In this document: in pieces, positions 42,177 through 50,306 of the stretch
Position numbering within the stretch: position 1 is the stretch's first letter
Layout: each line of letters opens with the position of its first letter
Source: Listeria booriae
GTDB taxonomy: Bacteria; Bacillota; Bacilli; Lactobacillales; Listeriaceae
Length of the DNA: 64,000 bases
Direction: 5' to 3'
NCBI RefSeq assembly: GCF_000766865.1
Contig: NZ_JNFA01000023.1
Location: 248,001 to 312,000, forward strand
The notes under the pieces: generated by a model
What the model saw: the letters and a program-made list of their open reading frames with translations, nothing else
The model's database searches: none
Told to the model about the DNA's origin: nothing
Translations under genes and position numbers: made by a program

Positions 42177-43103
42177 CTACTTCCTCAAATAAACGTCTGA
42201 AATCAGATGATCTGCGCCTTTTTTCAGGATGAGTTGGGCGCGGTATTTGGTTCGCTCGATGTTTTCTTTCAGATTGACACCATTAATTTTCTCCCAGGTA
42301 TCTAGAGCAAACTTGCGTGCTTCGTCTTCGCTAATTTCTGTATATCGATGAAAATACGAGCTTGTGTCTTGAAAAGCGGTCTCACGCAGCATAAAAAACC
42401 GCTCCAAATACCAGCGTTTAATTTGGCTTTCTTCTGCATCAATATAAATAGAGAAGTCAAAGAAGTCACTTGGAAAAACTGCCTGTTCAGGGTCTACTTG
42501 TAACACATTAATCCCTTCCACAATCACAATATCCGGCTGATTAATGACACGCGTCTCCTCCAAAATATCGTATGTAAAATGTGAATAAAGCGGTACTTCA
42601 ATATTCTCTTTATTACTCTTCAAATCATTCAAAAAAGCAACGAAGCGACCTCTATCATAACTTTCCGGAAATCCTTTACGCTCCATCAAGCCTTTTTCTT
42701 CCAACACAGCATTTGGGTGTAAGAAGCCATCCGTTGTGATAAGCTCTACCTTGCGTGTTTTAGAAAACCAGCGATCTAGCATGATTTTGAGTACTCGCGC
42801 TGTCGTACTTTTACCAACAGCAACGCTTCCTGCAATCCCTATGACAAACGGTGTATGCGTGGCATGGCGCTTTAAATACTCCATCTTCTGACCGTGAATA
42901 AACACTTGTTCATGGTAGTGGATAGCTAATAATTTAACGAGTGGTAAATATATTTCAGCAACATCTTCGAGTGAGATGCGATCGTTTAATCCTCTAATAT
43001 TTTCGAGTTCTTCCGCTGTTAACATCTGGTCTTTACTTACTTCCAGCTTACGCCAATCTTCGCGCGGAAAGTGAAAGTAGGGTGAATAATGATTCATATT
43101 CAT
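42177..43103 (-). CDS. coaA: type I pantothenate kinase
   Basis: A 308-residue kinase doing the first step of coenzyme A synthesis. It has the P-loop [12 protein letters not shown], the T-T-D-G-F-L-H-P-N motif, the G-F-P-E-S-Y-D region and [12 protein letters not shown] 43103 has AAGG six bases upstream; ATGs at 43109 and 43097 are alternatives. Some Firmicutes have a type II or III enzyme instead; this one is the E. coli-like P-loop type. It ends nine bases before the -35 of the antitoxin promoter, on the same strand. Confidence 0.95.
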   Translation of the reverse strand: MNMNHYSPYFHFPREDWRKLEVSKDQMLTAEELENIRGLNDRISLEDVAEIYLPLVKLLAIHYHEQVFIHGQKMEYLKRHATHTPFVIGIAGSVAVGKSTTARVLKIMLDRWFSKTRKVELITTDGFLHPNAVLEEKGLMERKGFPESYDRGRFVAFLNDLKSNKENIEVPLYSHFTYDILEETRVINQPDIVIVEGINVLQVDPEQAVFPSDFFDFSIYIDAEESQIKRWYLERFFMLRETAFQDTSSYFHRYTEISEDEARKFALDTWEKINGVNLKENIERTKYRAQLILKKGADHLISDVYLRK

Positions 43104-43233
43104 TTCCATCCTTCTCTAGTTTGTTTTCGTTTTCACACGGTTAAGCATAACGCATCTTCTCCATTTACGCAACAACGTATATTGAGGCAATGTCCATAAA
43201 TCCAAGACATACCCCAATACGTGTTGTCTGAGC

Positions 43234-44076
43234 TTAATAGGTGCGGTAGACATACACATCTTTCGGTTTTGGAATTTCGCCGTATTTCTCGACTTTTACA
43301 GCAGGAATGTCCATTTTGAAAGGTGCGTAATATTCTTGTGCAATCGTTCCGCTCACTTTCACCCACGTGTCATTAGCAAGGTCGGTCTCCTCATCAGGCA
43401 TATGTACCAACATCCCGTACACGCCAGAATCTGCCACACAGTGAATAATACCGAACCGGAAAACAAATAAGTTGCCGCCTTTTGTCACGGGATCATTATA
43501 CACAAAACCAGTAAATTCAATCTGCTTCCCTTCAAATTCGCCAGGATACGTATAAATAATTTCCATTGTCATTAAATAATTCGCATCCGTCACCTTAATC
43601 GGATTATCATGAATAATCGCTGCTTTTTCCTTGGCAATCATCTTATCATAATCCGATTTTCCAAAATAACCACTCGTATCTGGCTTCAAAAATTGATTCA
43701 TCGCGTAAGGATCATCGCCCGCCGCATCATTTTTTGGAAAGTGAAACCCTTTTGCATCGACAATCGTTGAATTAAGCGTTGCAATTGGAAACATAAAACC
43801 AGCGATTAGCGGATAAATCAGCAAGCCATAGACTAAAATTTTGCGCCAAAAGGTATTTTCGCCTTCATGTGTATGCCCATTATGCTCGTGGTCGTGCGCC
43901 AAATCTTCGTCACGGAAAATCATAATTAGCTGTACCAAACCGAGTAAAAACGCTGCAATCATCGCCGCTAGTGACAAATACGAGTACTTCATGTTGATGT
44001 ACTTACTAATATCTCCGGTAATATGCAGCTGCATCAAATAGAAGGCGAAACCAAATAGTATAAAAACACGAAACAT
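43234..44076 (-). CDS. YcgQ-like membrane protein (TIGR03943/DUF1980 family)
   Basis: The 280-residue protein has two or three N-terminal helices (about 1-55 and 80-105) with a short His-rich loop between them (D-H-E-H-N-G-H-T-H-E-G). The C-terminal region (about 150-280) has the family motif F-T-G-F-V-Y-N-D and an F-R-F-G-I-I-H-C-V-A-D-S-G-V-Y-G-M stretch. Family members are always paired with a DUF318 permease; B. subtilis ycgQ-ycgR is the model. Fifteen bases separate it from that permease. The function is unproven; the His loops hint at a metal link. Confidence 0.85.
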   Translation of the reverse strand: MFRVFILFGFAFYLMQLHITGDISKYINMKYSYLSLAAMIAAFLLGLVQLIMIFRDEDLAHDHEHNGHTHEGENTFWRKILVYGLLIYPLIAGFMFPIATLNSTIVDAKGFHFPKNDAAGDDPYAMNQFLKPDTSGYFGKSDYDKMIAKEKAAIIHDNPIKVTDANYLMTMEIIYTYPGEFEGKQIEFTGFVYNDPVTKGGNLFVFRFGIIHCVADSGVYGMLVHMPDEETDLANDTWVKVSGTIAQEYYAPFKMDIPAVKVEKYGEIPKPKDVYVYRTY

Positions 44077-44090
44077 AAAACGCCCTCCTT

Positions 44091-45110
44091 CTAGATTAAT
44101 AATGCATAAATAAACACAGTAACGGTTACACCAATAACAATAAACGCAACAAATTTTGCTTTAAAAGTTGCCATCATCATCATCAAATTTTTAATATCAA
44201 GCATTGGGCCGAACACTAAAAATGCGACGATGGATTGTGTAGAAAAAACACTGCGGAATGACGCACCAATAAAAGCATCTGCTTCCGAACAAAGCGATAA
44301 GATGAACGCGAGTGCCATCATGAGTAAGATTGACAAGACAGGACCGTGTCCAATAGAAACAAGTGTGGATGTTTTAATATATGTCTGCATTGCCGCCGCA
44401 ATTAACGCCCCAAACACGAGAAATTTCCCCACAGAGAAAAATTCATCCACCGCGTGTTGCAATGTATGCCAAATTTTAGACTTCATCGGCATCGCTTCTG
44501 CTTCATGTTCGTGGTGATGATGCTCATGATGGTGTTCATGTTCGTGGGCTAATGTATGCGCCGAACCTGTTGATATACCAACATCCATTCCCGCAATCGC
44601 CATGACTGGTTGTTGTTCTTTCGCCTTCTTTTCGCCAGCAGTTTCATATAACATAAATTTCTCTTTCAAGCCGTTCCCTTTATAAAAATAAGCAATCGCG
44701 CAGCCAACGACCATCGCGACGACTAAGCTCCCTGCAACACGTAATAGTGGTATTTCCCACGTACTACCAAACGCGACATACGTTGAAAATAACACCACTG
44801 GATTAATAATCGGCGCCGTCAACATAAAAGCGATTCCCGCATGTAATGGCACCCCTTTTGCAATCAAGTTTCGGACGATAGGCACAATCCCGCATTCACA
44901 CGATGGGAAAAGGACACCAATCACCGAACCAACAATCACCGCTAAAAATCGGTTTTTAGGCATTATCTTAGCAATAAACGCCTCAGAAATAAACATTTGA
45001 ATGAAGCCTGCAATAAAAACACCAATCAATACAAACGGCAAAGCCTCAATCATAATCGAAATAAAAATCGTATTCATCTGTAAAAATGAATCAGGTAAAT
45101 GTTGAAACAT
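44091..45110 (-). CDS. YcgR-like permease (DUF318/UPF0718 family) with His-rich loop
   Basis: A 339-residue protein with about eight helices in two halves. Each half has a family motif: P-S-C-E-C-G-I-V-P in the first and S-L-C-S-E-A-D-A-F-I-G-A in the second. The central cytosolic or periplasmic loop (about 190-215) is a run of His and Glu, H-E-H-E-H-H-H-E-H-H-H-H-E-H, likely a metal-binding segment. ATG 45110 is set by AAGGAAG seven bases upstream. It is first of the two-gene unit with the YcgQ-like gene. The transported species is unknown. Confidence 0.87.
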   Translation of the reverse strand: MFQHLPDSFLQMNTIFISIMIEALPFVLIGVFIAGFIQMFISEAFIAKIMPKNRFLAVIVGSVIGVLFPSCECGIVPIVRNLIAKGVPLHAGIAFMLTAPIINPVVLFSTYVAFGSTWEIPLLRVAGSLVVAMVVGCAIAYFYKGNGLKEKFMLYETAGEKKAKEQQPVMAIAGMDVGISTGSAHTLAHEHEHHHEHHHHEHEAEAMPMKSKIWHTLQHAVDEFFSVGKFLVFGALIAAAMQTYIKTSTLVSIGHGPVLSILLMMALAFILSLCSEADAFIGASFRSVFSTQSIVAFLVFGPMLDIKNLMMMMATFKAKFVAFIVIGVTVTVFIYALLI

Positions 45111-45190
45111 GTGTTCACTTCCTTGCACTTTAAAGTTTTGCTAAGCTAACTTCTTGATTTTATGCTTCTTTCGCAAGGAAATCAAGTTAT

Positions 45191-45236
45191 AAAAGGGCAC
45201 ATTCTCGCTTAAACCGCAAGAACATGCCCTTTTTTA
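45191..45236. terminator. terminator after the VOC gene
   Basis: AAAAGGGCA and TGCCCTTTT plus inner TTCT/AGAA pairing, with T-runs. It lies four bases after the VOC stop on the minus strand. Confidence 0.8.
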
Positions 45237-45239
45237 TGA

Positions 45240-45683
45240 TTATTGTAATTTCGAATACGGTTGCGCGTGGAACATCCATACAAGACCGTATTTATCTTTA
45301 ATAATACCCATTTTGCCGCCCCAGAATTGTTCTTTTAGCGGATCGATAATTTCTACGCCACTCTCTGTTACTTTCTTATAAAGCGAATCGAGCGCTGCAA
45401 CATCTTCTGCATCTTCTGAGTTGAAATCCAGCATCACGGTTACGCTTGAGGAGAATGGCTCCCCGTCACGAGTGCGGTCACTACAGAAAATCGTGTTTCC
45501 AAGTACAACAAATCCACCGTGAATCGTTGTGTTTTCTAGGTTATCCGTTGGAAGTCCCCATTCTTTAGCCATGTTCTCATCCATCGGCATGCGTTGTAAT
45601 AGCGTTGCACCAAATACATCTTTGTAGTAATCCATTGATTCTTTCGCATTCTCAAAACTTAAATAAGCATAGAACTTTGCCAT
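45240..45683 (-). CDS. VOC-superfamily (glyoxalase/PhnB-like) protein
   Basis: A 147-residue protein with the beta-alpha-beta-beta-beta fold of the PhnB subgroup: Y-L-S-F-E-N-A-K-E-S-M-D-Y-Y-K at the start, then W-G-G-K-M-G-I-I-K-D-K-Y-G-L-V-W-M at the end. Known PhnB-like proteins have no clear enzymatic role, so no reaction is assigned. AAAGGTGGAG precedes the ATG. It is monocistronic. Confidence 0.82.
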   Translation of the reverse strand: MAKFYAYLSFENAKESMDYYKDVFGATLLQRMPMDENMAKEWGLPTDNLENTTIHGGFVVLGNTIFCSDRTRDGEPFSSSVTVMLDFNSEDAEDVAALDSLYKKVTESGVEIIDPLKEQFWGGKMGIIKDKYGLVWMFHAQPYSKLQ

Positions 45684-45794
45684 TTTTTCTCCACCTTTCG
45701 AATTGTGCTACATCTGGATTATAGACGATGAAAGGTTTCATTACAATTAATAACTGTAAAAAGTATCCCGATTGGGCGATTTTAATCAAATGGT

Positions 45795-46868
45795 CTACTT
45801 ACGATACATCTTAAATTCTAAAAATAACTCATTGTAATACGACAACATTCGCTTACCGAGATTATCATACACTTCCAAGTTCTTCAATTGGTCTAGGTCT
45901 GGGTAGAAACGTTTATCAGAAGAAATTTCTTTTGGCAAAAGTTTCACGGCCGCTTCATTCGGCGTCGCATAACCAACATATTCCGCATTTTGCGCCGCAT
46001 TTTCAGGTTTTAGCATGAAATTGATAAATTTATGCGCCCCATCGACATTTTTAGCAGTCTTCGGAATGACCATATTATCAAACCATAAATTCGAGCCTTC
46101 TTTTGGAATCACATATTCTAAATTCTCGTTTTCGCTAAGCATTTCTGCTGCTTCTCCAGAGAAAGTTACCGCCACGCCAGCTTCATCGCCTGCCATCAAA
46201 ATCTTGATTTCATCGCCAACAATTGCTTTTACGTTCGGCGTCATTTCTTTTAGTTTCATCAAAGCTTCTTGCAGTTCCACCTTGTTCTTACTGTTCAATG
46301 AGTAGCCGAGGCTGTTTAGGCCAAGCCCCATCACCTCACGCGCACCATCAATAAGCAAAATTTGATTTTTCAATTCAGGGCGCCATAAATCATTCCAACT
46401 CGTAAACGGGATATCTTGAATCATTTTCTTGTTGTAAATAATGCCGAGCGTGCCCCAGAAATATGGCATCGAATACTTATTCCCTTCATCAAAAGACAAA
46501 TCCATAAAACGCGGATTTAAATATTTCATATTCGGCAACTTCGATTTATCAAGCGGAATCAACAAGTTCTCTTCGCGCATTTTACTGATCGCATAGTCAC
46601 TCGGAACAGCAATGTCAAACGTTGTCCCGCCTTGTTCGATTTTTGTCATCATCGCTTCATTCGAGTCAAACGTTTGATAAATGACTTTAATGCCAGACTC
46701 TTTTTCGAATTTTTTCAGTAAGGCAGGGTCCACGTAATCACCCCAATTATAGATTGTTAGCGTGTTCCCGCCAGAATAACCTTCCGACTTGTTCAATGAA
46801 AACGCGAGCACCATCATCAGCACCGCTGCAATAATAACCACACCAAAAACACGAACTAATTGCTTCAT
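45795..46868 (-). CDS. potD: spermidine/putrescine ABC transporter, substrate-binding protein
   Basis: The 357-residue protein is a type II solute-binding fold with I-Y-N-W-G-D-Y-V-D, F-D-I-A-V-P-S-D-Y and L-W-F-D-N-M-V-I-P, all PotD/PotF motifs for polyamine amines. Residues about 5-25 are hydrophobic, but no Cys exists anywhere in the protein, so the usual lipobox is missing. It must be held by an uncleaved helix, or be secreted. The ATG overlaps the potC stop by four bases. It is last in the regulator-potABCD operon. Confidence 0.93.
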   Translation of the reverse strand: MKQLVRVFGVVIIAAVLMMVLAFSLNKSEGYSGGNTLTIYNWGDYVDPALLKKFEKESGIKVIYQTFDSNEAMMTKIEQGGTTFDIAVPSDYAISKMREENLLIPLDKSKLPNMKYLNPRFMDLSFDEGNKYSMPYFWGTLGIIYNKKMIQDIPFTSWNDLWRPELKNQILLIDGAREVMGLGLNSLGYSLNSKNKVELQEALMKLKEMTPNVKAIVGDEIKILMAGDEAGVAVTFSGEAAEMLSENENLEYVIPKEGSNLWFDNMVIPKTAKNVDGAHKFINFMLKPENAAQNAEYVGYATPNEAAVKLLPKEISSDKRFYPDLDQLKNLEVYDNLGKRMLSYYNELFLEFKMYRK

Positions 46869-47674
46869 TTTGGCGGCACCTCCAATCCTTGCGTGCCCTT
46901 CGCGTTCCGTTTGTTAATGAAGTAATAACCAATAACAAGCACGATTGTGAATAGGAATAGCAACGTCGACAAGGCATTAATCGAAAGCGAAATCCCTTGG
47001 CGCGCCCGCGAGTAAATCTCAACAGACAGTGTTGTAAAGCCATTCCCCGTTACAAAAAATGTCACCGCAAAATCATCCAGTGAATACGTCAGCGCCATGA
47101 AAAAGCCAGCAAAAACGCCAGGCGCAATGTACGGCAAAATCACTTTGCTAAGCACGTTCCATTGGCTAGCACCTAAATCACGCGCTGCATCAATCAATGT
47201 TGGGCTCATCTCTTGTAATTTCGGCAATACCATCAAGACAACAATCGGAATACTAAACGCAATATGCGAAACAAGTACCGAAATAAAGCCTAATTTCACA
47301 CCTAAAATCGTGAAGAAAATCAAAAATGATGCCCCAATAACAACATCTGGACTTACAATTAAAACATTGTTCAAACTAAGCAAGGAGTTTTTCGTGAATG
47401 GCCGCGGCATGTAGCGAATCGCAAGCGCACCAAGCACCCCGAAAATCGTCGCAATCACTGATGAAAGCAAAGCGACCACAAACGTATTCAACACAATGAT
47501 TAACAATCGCGTATCCTGAAAAACCTCTTTATAATAATCTAGCGTAAAACCACTGAAATGGCTCATTTTCCCGCCAGCATTAAAGGAATAAAACATCAAA
47601 TAAAAGATTGGTGCATACAAAACAATGAATACGACGGCTAAATAAAGTTTGCCCCATTTGTTTCCTTTTTTCAT
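46865..47674 (-). CDS. potC: spermidine/putrescine ABC transporter permease PotC
   Basis: The 269-residue permease has six helices and the EAA loop D-A-A-R-D-L-G-A-S-Q-W, which contacts the ATPase. It overlaps potB and potD by four bases each. It forms the channel with PotB. Confidence 0.94.
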   Translation of the reverse strand: MKKGNKWGKLYLAVVFIVLYAPIFYLMFYSFNAGGKMSHFSGFTLDYYKEVFQDTRLLIIVLNTFVVALLSSVIATIFGVLGALAIRYMPRPFTKNSLLSLNNVLIVSPDVVIGASFLIFFTILGVKLGFISVLVSHIAFSIPIVVLMVLPKLQEMSPTLIDAARDLGASQWNVLSKVILPYIAPGVFAGFFMALTYSLDDFAVTFFVTGNGFTTLSVEIYSRARQGISLSINALSTLLFLFTIVLVIGYYFINKRNAKGTQGLEVPPK

Positions 47675-48477
47675 TTCGCCGCCCCTTTCCGTTTCGCGCC
47701 AGAAACAAACATAATAATAATCATCGCGATGATTAGGAATACACCGATTGTCGCGCCCATTCCCCAGTCTTGCGTCACTAAGAAATGTTCTTCAATCGCG
47801 GTCCCAAGCGTAATAACGCGGTTTCCAGCAATTAACCTAGTAATCATGAATAGCGAAAGCGCAGGAATAAACACCGCTTGGCAACCCGCTTTCACGCCAT
47901 CCAGCGTAATCGGGAACACGACACGCCAGAACGTTGTCCAACGAGAAGCTCCCAAGTCTTGCGCCGCATTCGTTAACGATGGACTCATCTCCTCCAACGC
48001 ATTAAAAATCGGCAAAATCATAAATGGAATAAAAATATACGTCGATACAAACAAGAAACTAAAATCCGTAAACAAAATCTGCTTCGTACCAACACCAATA
48101 AATCTCAAAAACTGATTCGCCGTCCCGTAAGTCCCGAAAATCCCCATAAACGCATAGGCTTTGAGCAACAAATTAATCCATGTCGGCAAAATAATCAGTA
48201 GCAACCACAGCTGCTTATGCTTTAATTTCGTCAAAACAAGCGCCGTCGGATACGAAATCAGTAACGTAAATAACATAATTAAAAACGCATACCAAAACGA
48301 ACTCAGCGTCATTTTTAAATAAACTGGCGTGAAAAAATCAACATAATTCGAAAACGTTAAATTCCCGTCAATATCAAAAAACGAGTAATACACAATTAAC
48401 AAAATCGGTGCGATAACAAATAATAAAATCCAGATGGCATAAGGAACAAGGTAGAATGTACGCGCTCGCTTTGTCAT
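47671..48477 (-). CDS. potB: spermidine/putrescine ABC transporter permease PotB
   Basis: The 268-residue permease has six helices and the EAA loop N-A-A-Q-D-L-G-A-S-R-W. It starts three bases after potA and overlaps potC by four, so translation is coupled. Confidence 0.94.
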   Translation of the reverse strand: MTKRARTFYLVPYAIWILLFVIAPILLIVYYSFFDIDGNLTFSNYVDFFTPVYLKMTLSSFWYAFLIMLFTLLISYPTALVLTKLKHKQLWLLLIILPTWINLLLKAYAFMGIFGTYGTANQFLRFIGVGTKQILFTDFSFLFVSTYIFIPFMILPIFNALEEMSPSLTNAAQDLGASRWTTFWRVVFPITLDGVKAGCQAVFIPALSLFMITRLIAGNRVITLGTAIEEHFLVTQDWGMGATIGVFLIIAMIIIMFVSGAKRKGAAK

Positions 48478-48480
48478 CGC

Positions 48481-49572
48481 TTACGCCTCTTCATAACTTT
48501 CCAGACGCGCATCGAACTCTTCTTCTGTCTCGCCAAGGCGCATGACGTGAATCGCCTCAGGATCGAATGCTAAGCCTAATTTTTCACCGATTTTTGCTTT
48601 TTTCGTAGAATGAACCAGCCACTCGTTGCCATCTTCATCAATACAACCAATTTCGTAATGCACCCCGCGGAACAAGACCCAGTCGACTGTGACACGCAAA
48701 TTGCCTTTTTCTTCGGTCGTAATTTCCAAATCCTCAGGGCGAATAATCACTTCCACAACCTCATTCGGGTTGAAACCTTGGTCGACACATTCAAAACGAC
48801 GCTCCACAAATTCCACTTCGAAATCTTGAATCATCTTCCCAGAAACAATGTTCGACTCTCCAATAAAGTCCGCCACAAAGCGATTAATCGGCTCATCGTA
48901 AATATCAATCGGCGTTCCACTTTGCTGAATCTCGCCTTTATTCAAAACAAAAATCTCATCACTCATCGCAAGCGCTTCTTCCTGATCATGCGTCACAAAA
49001 ATAAACGTAATACCAAGTCGGCGCTGCAAATCACGCAATTCATACTGCATTTCCGTACGCAATTTCAAATCCAGTGCAGACAACGGCTCATCCAGCAAAA
49101 TAACTTCCGGCTCATTCACAATCGCGCGAGCAATCGCCACACGTTGACGCTGACCACCAGACATCTCCGTAATCTCCCGTTTTTCATAACCAGCTAAGTT
49201 CACAAAACGCAAGGCTTCCACGACTTTTTGCTGAATCACGTCTTTCTTCATTTTCTTAATACGCAAGCCAAAAGCCACGTTTTCAAAGACATTCAAATGC
49301 GGAAATAACGCATAATCCTGAAAAACCGTGTTTACAGGTCGCTTGTTCGCTGGAATTTCATTAATGACCTTATCGTTTAGAAAAATCTTGCCATCACTCG
49401 CCTCTAAAAAACCAGCAATCAGGCGCAAAATCGTCGTTTTACCACAACCAGAAGGTCCGAGTAACGTATAAAATTTCCCTTTTTCAATCTCAAAACTAAC
49501 ATTATCAAGTACCGGTGGGTCATTATCGAACTGCTTTGTTACATTTTCAAAGCGAATAATTGTTTCTGCCAT
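48481..49572 (-). CDS. potA: spermidine/putrescine ABC transporter ATPase PotA
   Basis: A 363-residue ATPase: Walker [10 protein letters not shown], signature M-S-G-G-Q-R-Q-R, Walker B V-I-L-L-D-E-P-L, and a C-terminal OB-fold TOBE domain (about 270-355) usual for PotA. ATG 49572 has AAGGAGG eight bases upstream; codons before it overlap the regulator end and are not needed. It energises uptake of polyamines. Confidence 0.95.
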   Translation of the reverse strand: MAETIIRFENVTKQFDNDPPVLDNVSFEIEKGKFYTLLGPSGCGKTTILRLIAGFLEASDGKIFLNDKVINEIPANKRPVNTVFQDYALFPHLNVFENVAFGLRIKKMKKDVIQQKVVEALRFVNLAGYEKREITEMSGGQRQRVAIARAIVNEPEVILLDEPLSALDLKLRTEMQYELRDLQRRLGITFIFVTHDQEEALAMSDEIFVLNKGEIQQSGTPIDIYDEPINRFVADFIGESNIVSGKMIQDFEVEFVERRFECVDQGFNPNEVVEVIIRPEDLEITTEEKGNLRVTVDWVLFRGVHYEIGCIDEDGNEWLVHSTKKAKIGEKLGLAFDPEAIHVMRLGETEEEFDARLESYEEA

Positions 49573-49585
49573 CCGTGTTTCCTCC

Positions 49586-50128
49586 TTACAAATACGAATC
49601 CGTCGCAACCAGAATTACGGTCGCCGGCGTGTCTTCTTCATTACAAATTTGATGTTCATCCGAAGCATGGAAATAAATCGCTTCCCCTTGTTTTGCAGTA
49701 TATGTTTTTTTACCTAATTTAATCGTTACTTTGCCTTCTAATACATAGGCGAATGTTTCTGAAAGTGAGGGCTCGAACTGCTTGAATGCCCCTTTGGCAA
49801 ACAATGTGACATAGACCGGTTCCATTTCTTTCTCGTTAGACTCTGGAACAAGCCACTTTACTTGATACCCTTTTTCCTCATCTTCAAAAAAAGTATGCTC
49901 CGTTTCGTCGTACACCACTTTTTGTTCCTGCTCTTCTTCATCGAAAAATTCCTTCGGTGTACAGCCAAGCACTTCTAAAATGTCAAATAACGTTTCAATG
50001 GAAGGCGAGCTTAAATCGCGCTCTAATTGCGATATGTAGCCCTTCGTCAAGTCCGTTCGTTCCCCAAGCTCTTCTTGCGTCAAATTCTTACTAAGTCGTA
50101 AATTCTTAATCCGCTTCCCTATATCCAT
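49586..50128 (-). CDS. XRE-cupin transcriptional regulator of the polyamine transporter
   Basis: The 180-residue protein joins an N-terminal helix-turn-helix (about 6-60, [10 protein letters not shown], then K-G-Y-I-S-Q-L-E-R) to a C-terminal cupin (about 105-180), like PuuR. It lies 13 bases before potA and is first in the operon, as lmo0806 is in L. monocytogenes. Two 17-base near-palindromes upstream are its likely operators, so it probably senses a polyamine and controls its own operon. Confidence 0.92.
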   Translation of the reverse strand: MDIGKRIKNLRLSKNLTQEELGERTDLTKGYISQLERDLSSPSIETLFDILEVLGCTPKEFFDEEEQEQKVVYDETEHTFFEDEEKGYQVKWLVPESNEKEMEPVYVTLFAKGAFKQFEPSLSETFAYVLEGKVTIKLGKKTYTAKQGEAIYFHASDEHQICNEEDTPATVILVATDSYL

Positions 50129-50147
50129 AGTCGCAACCTTCCTGTTA

Positions 50148-50164
50148 GTTTAGTAGAAGTAAAC
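50148..50164. promoter_or_regulatory. operator 1 of the pot regulator (candidate)
   Basis: GTTTAGTAGAAGTAAAC, with GTTTA/TAAAC arms, lies about 20 bases before the regulator start. Confidence 0.6.
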
Positions 50165-50178
50165 TCTAAGTCAGTATT

Positions 50179-50195
50179 GTTTAGTAATATTAAAC
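50179..50195. promoter_or_regulatory. operator 2 of the pot regulator (candidate)
   Basis: GTTTAGTAATATTAAAC matches operator 1 in 14 of 17 bases and is placed 31 bases (about three helical turns) from it. A further half-like GTTTACC follows at 50201. Confidence 0.6.
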
Positions 50196-50219
50196 TTCAT
50201 GTTTACCACAGCAATGACT

Positions 50220-50225
50220 ATTATA
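50220..50225 (-). promoter_or_regulatory. -10 of the regulator-potABCD operon
   Basis: TATAAT on the minus strand with a weak TTGCGG 18 bases upstream. Transcription would run through both operators. Confidence 0.5.
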
Positions 50226-50263
50226 CAACACGAAGCCGCTTCCCCGCAATACTTTTTTATGAA

Positions 50264-50300
50264 AAAAACTAATGAAGCTCCCGTTGCTCCATTAGTTTTT
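50264..50300. terminator. terminator of the relP-nhaP unit
   Basis: AAAAACTAATG and CATTAGTTTTT form an 11-bp stem just after the antiporter stop on the minus strand. Confidence 0.85.
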
Positions 50301-50306
50301 GCTCAT

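Noticed and set aside
42065-42180. The hairpin at 42071-42101 as merely the coaA terminator
   Set aside because: It is on the correct strand to end coaA too. However, the intervening extended -10 promoter, toxin gene and direct repeats fit a toxin-antitoxin terminator better; it may serve both.
43104-43233. A gene between coaA and the YcgQ-like gene
   Set aside because: Open frames here overlap real genes on the same strand in other frames, lack ribosome sites and show no domain.
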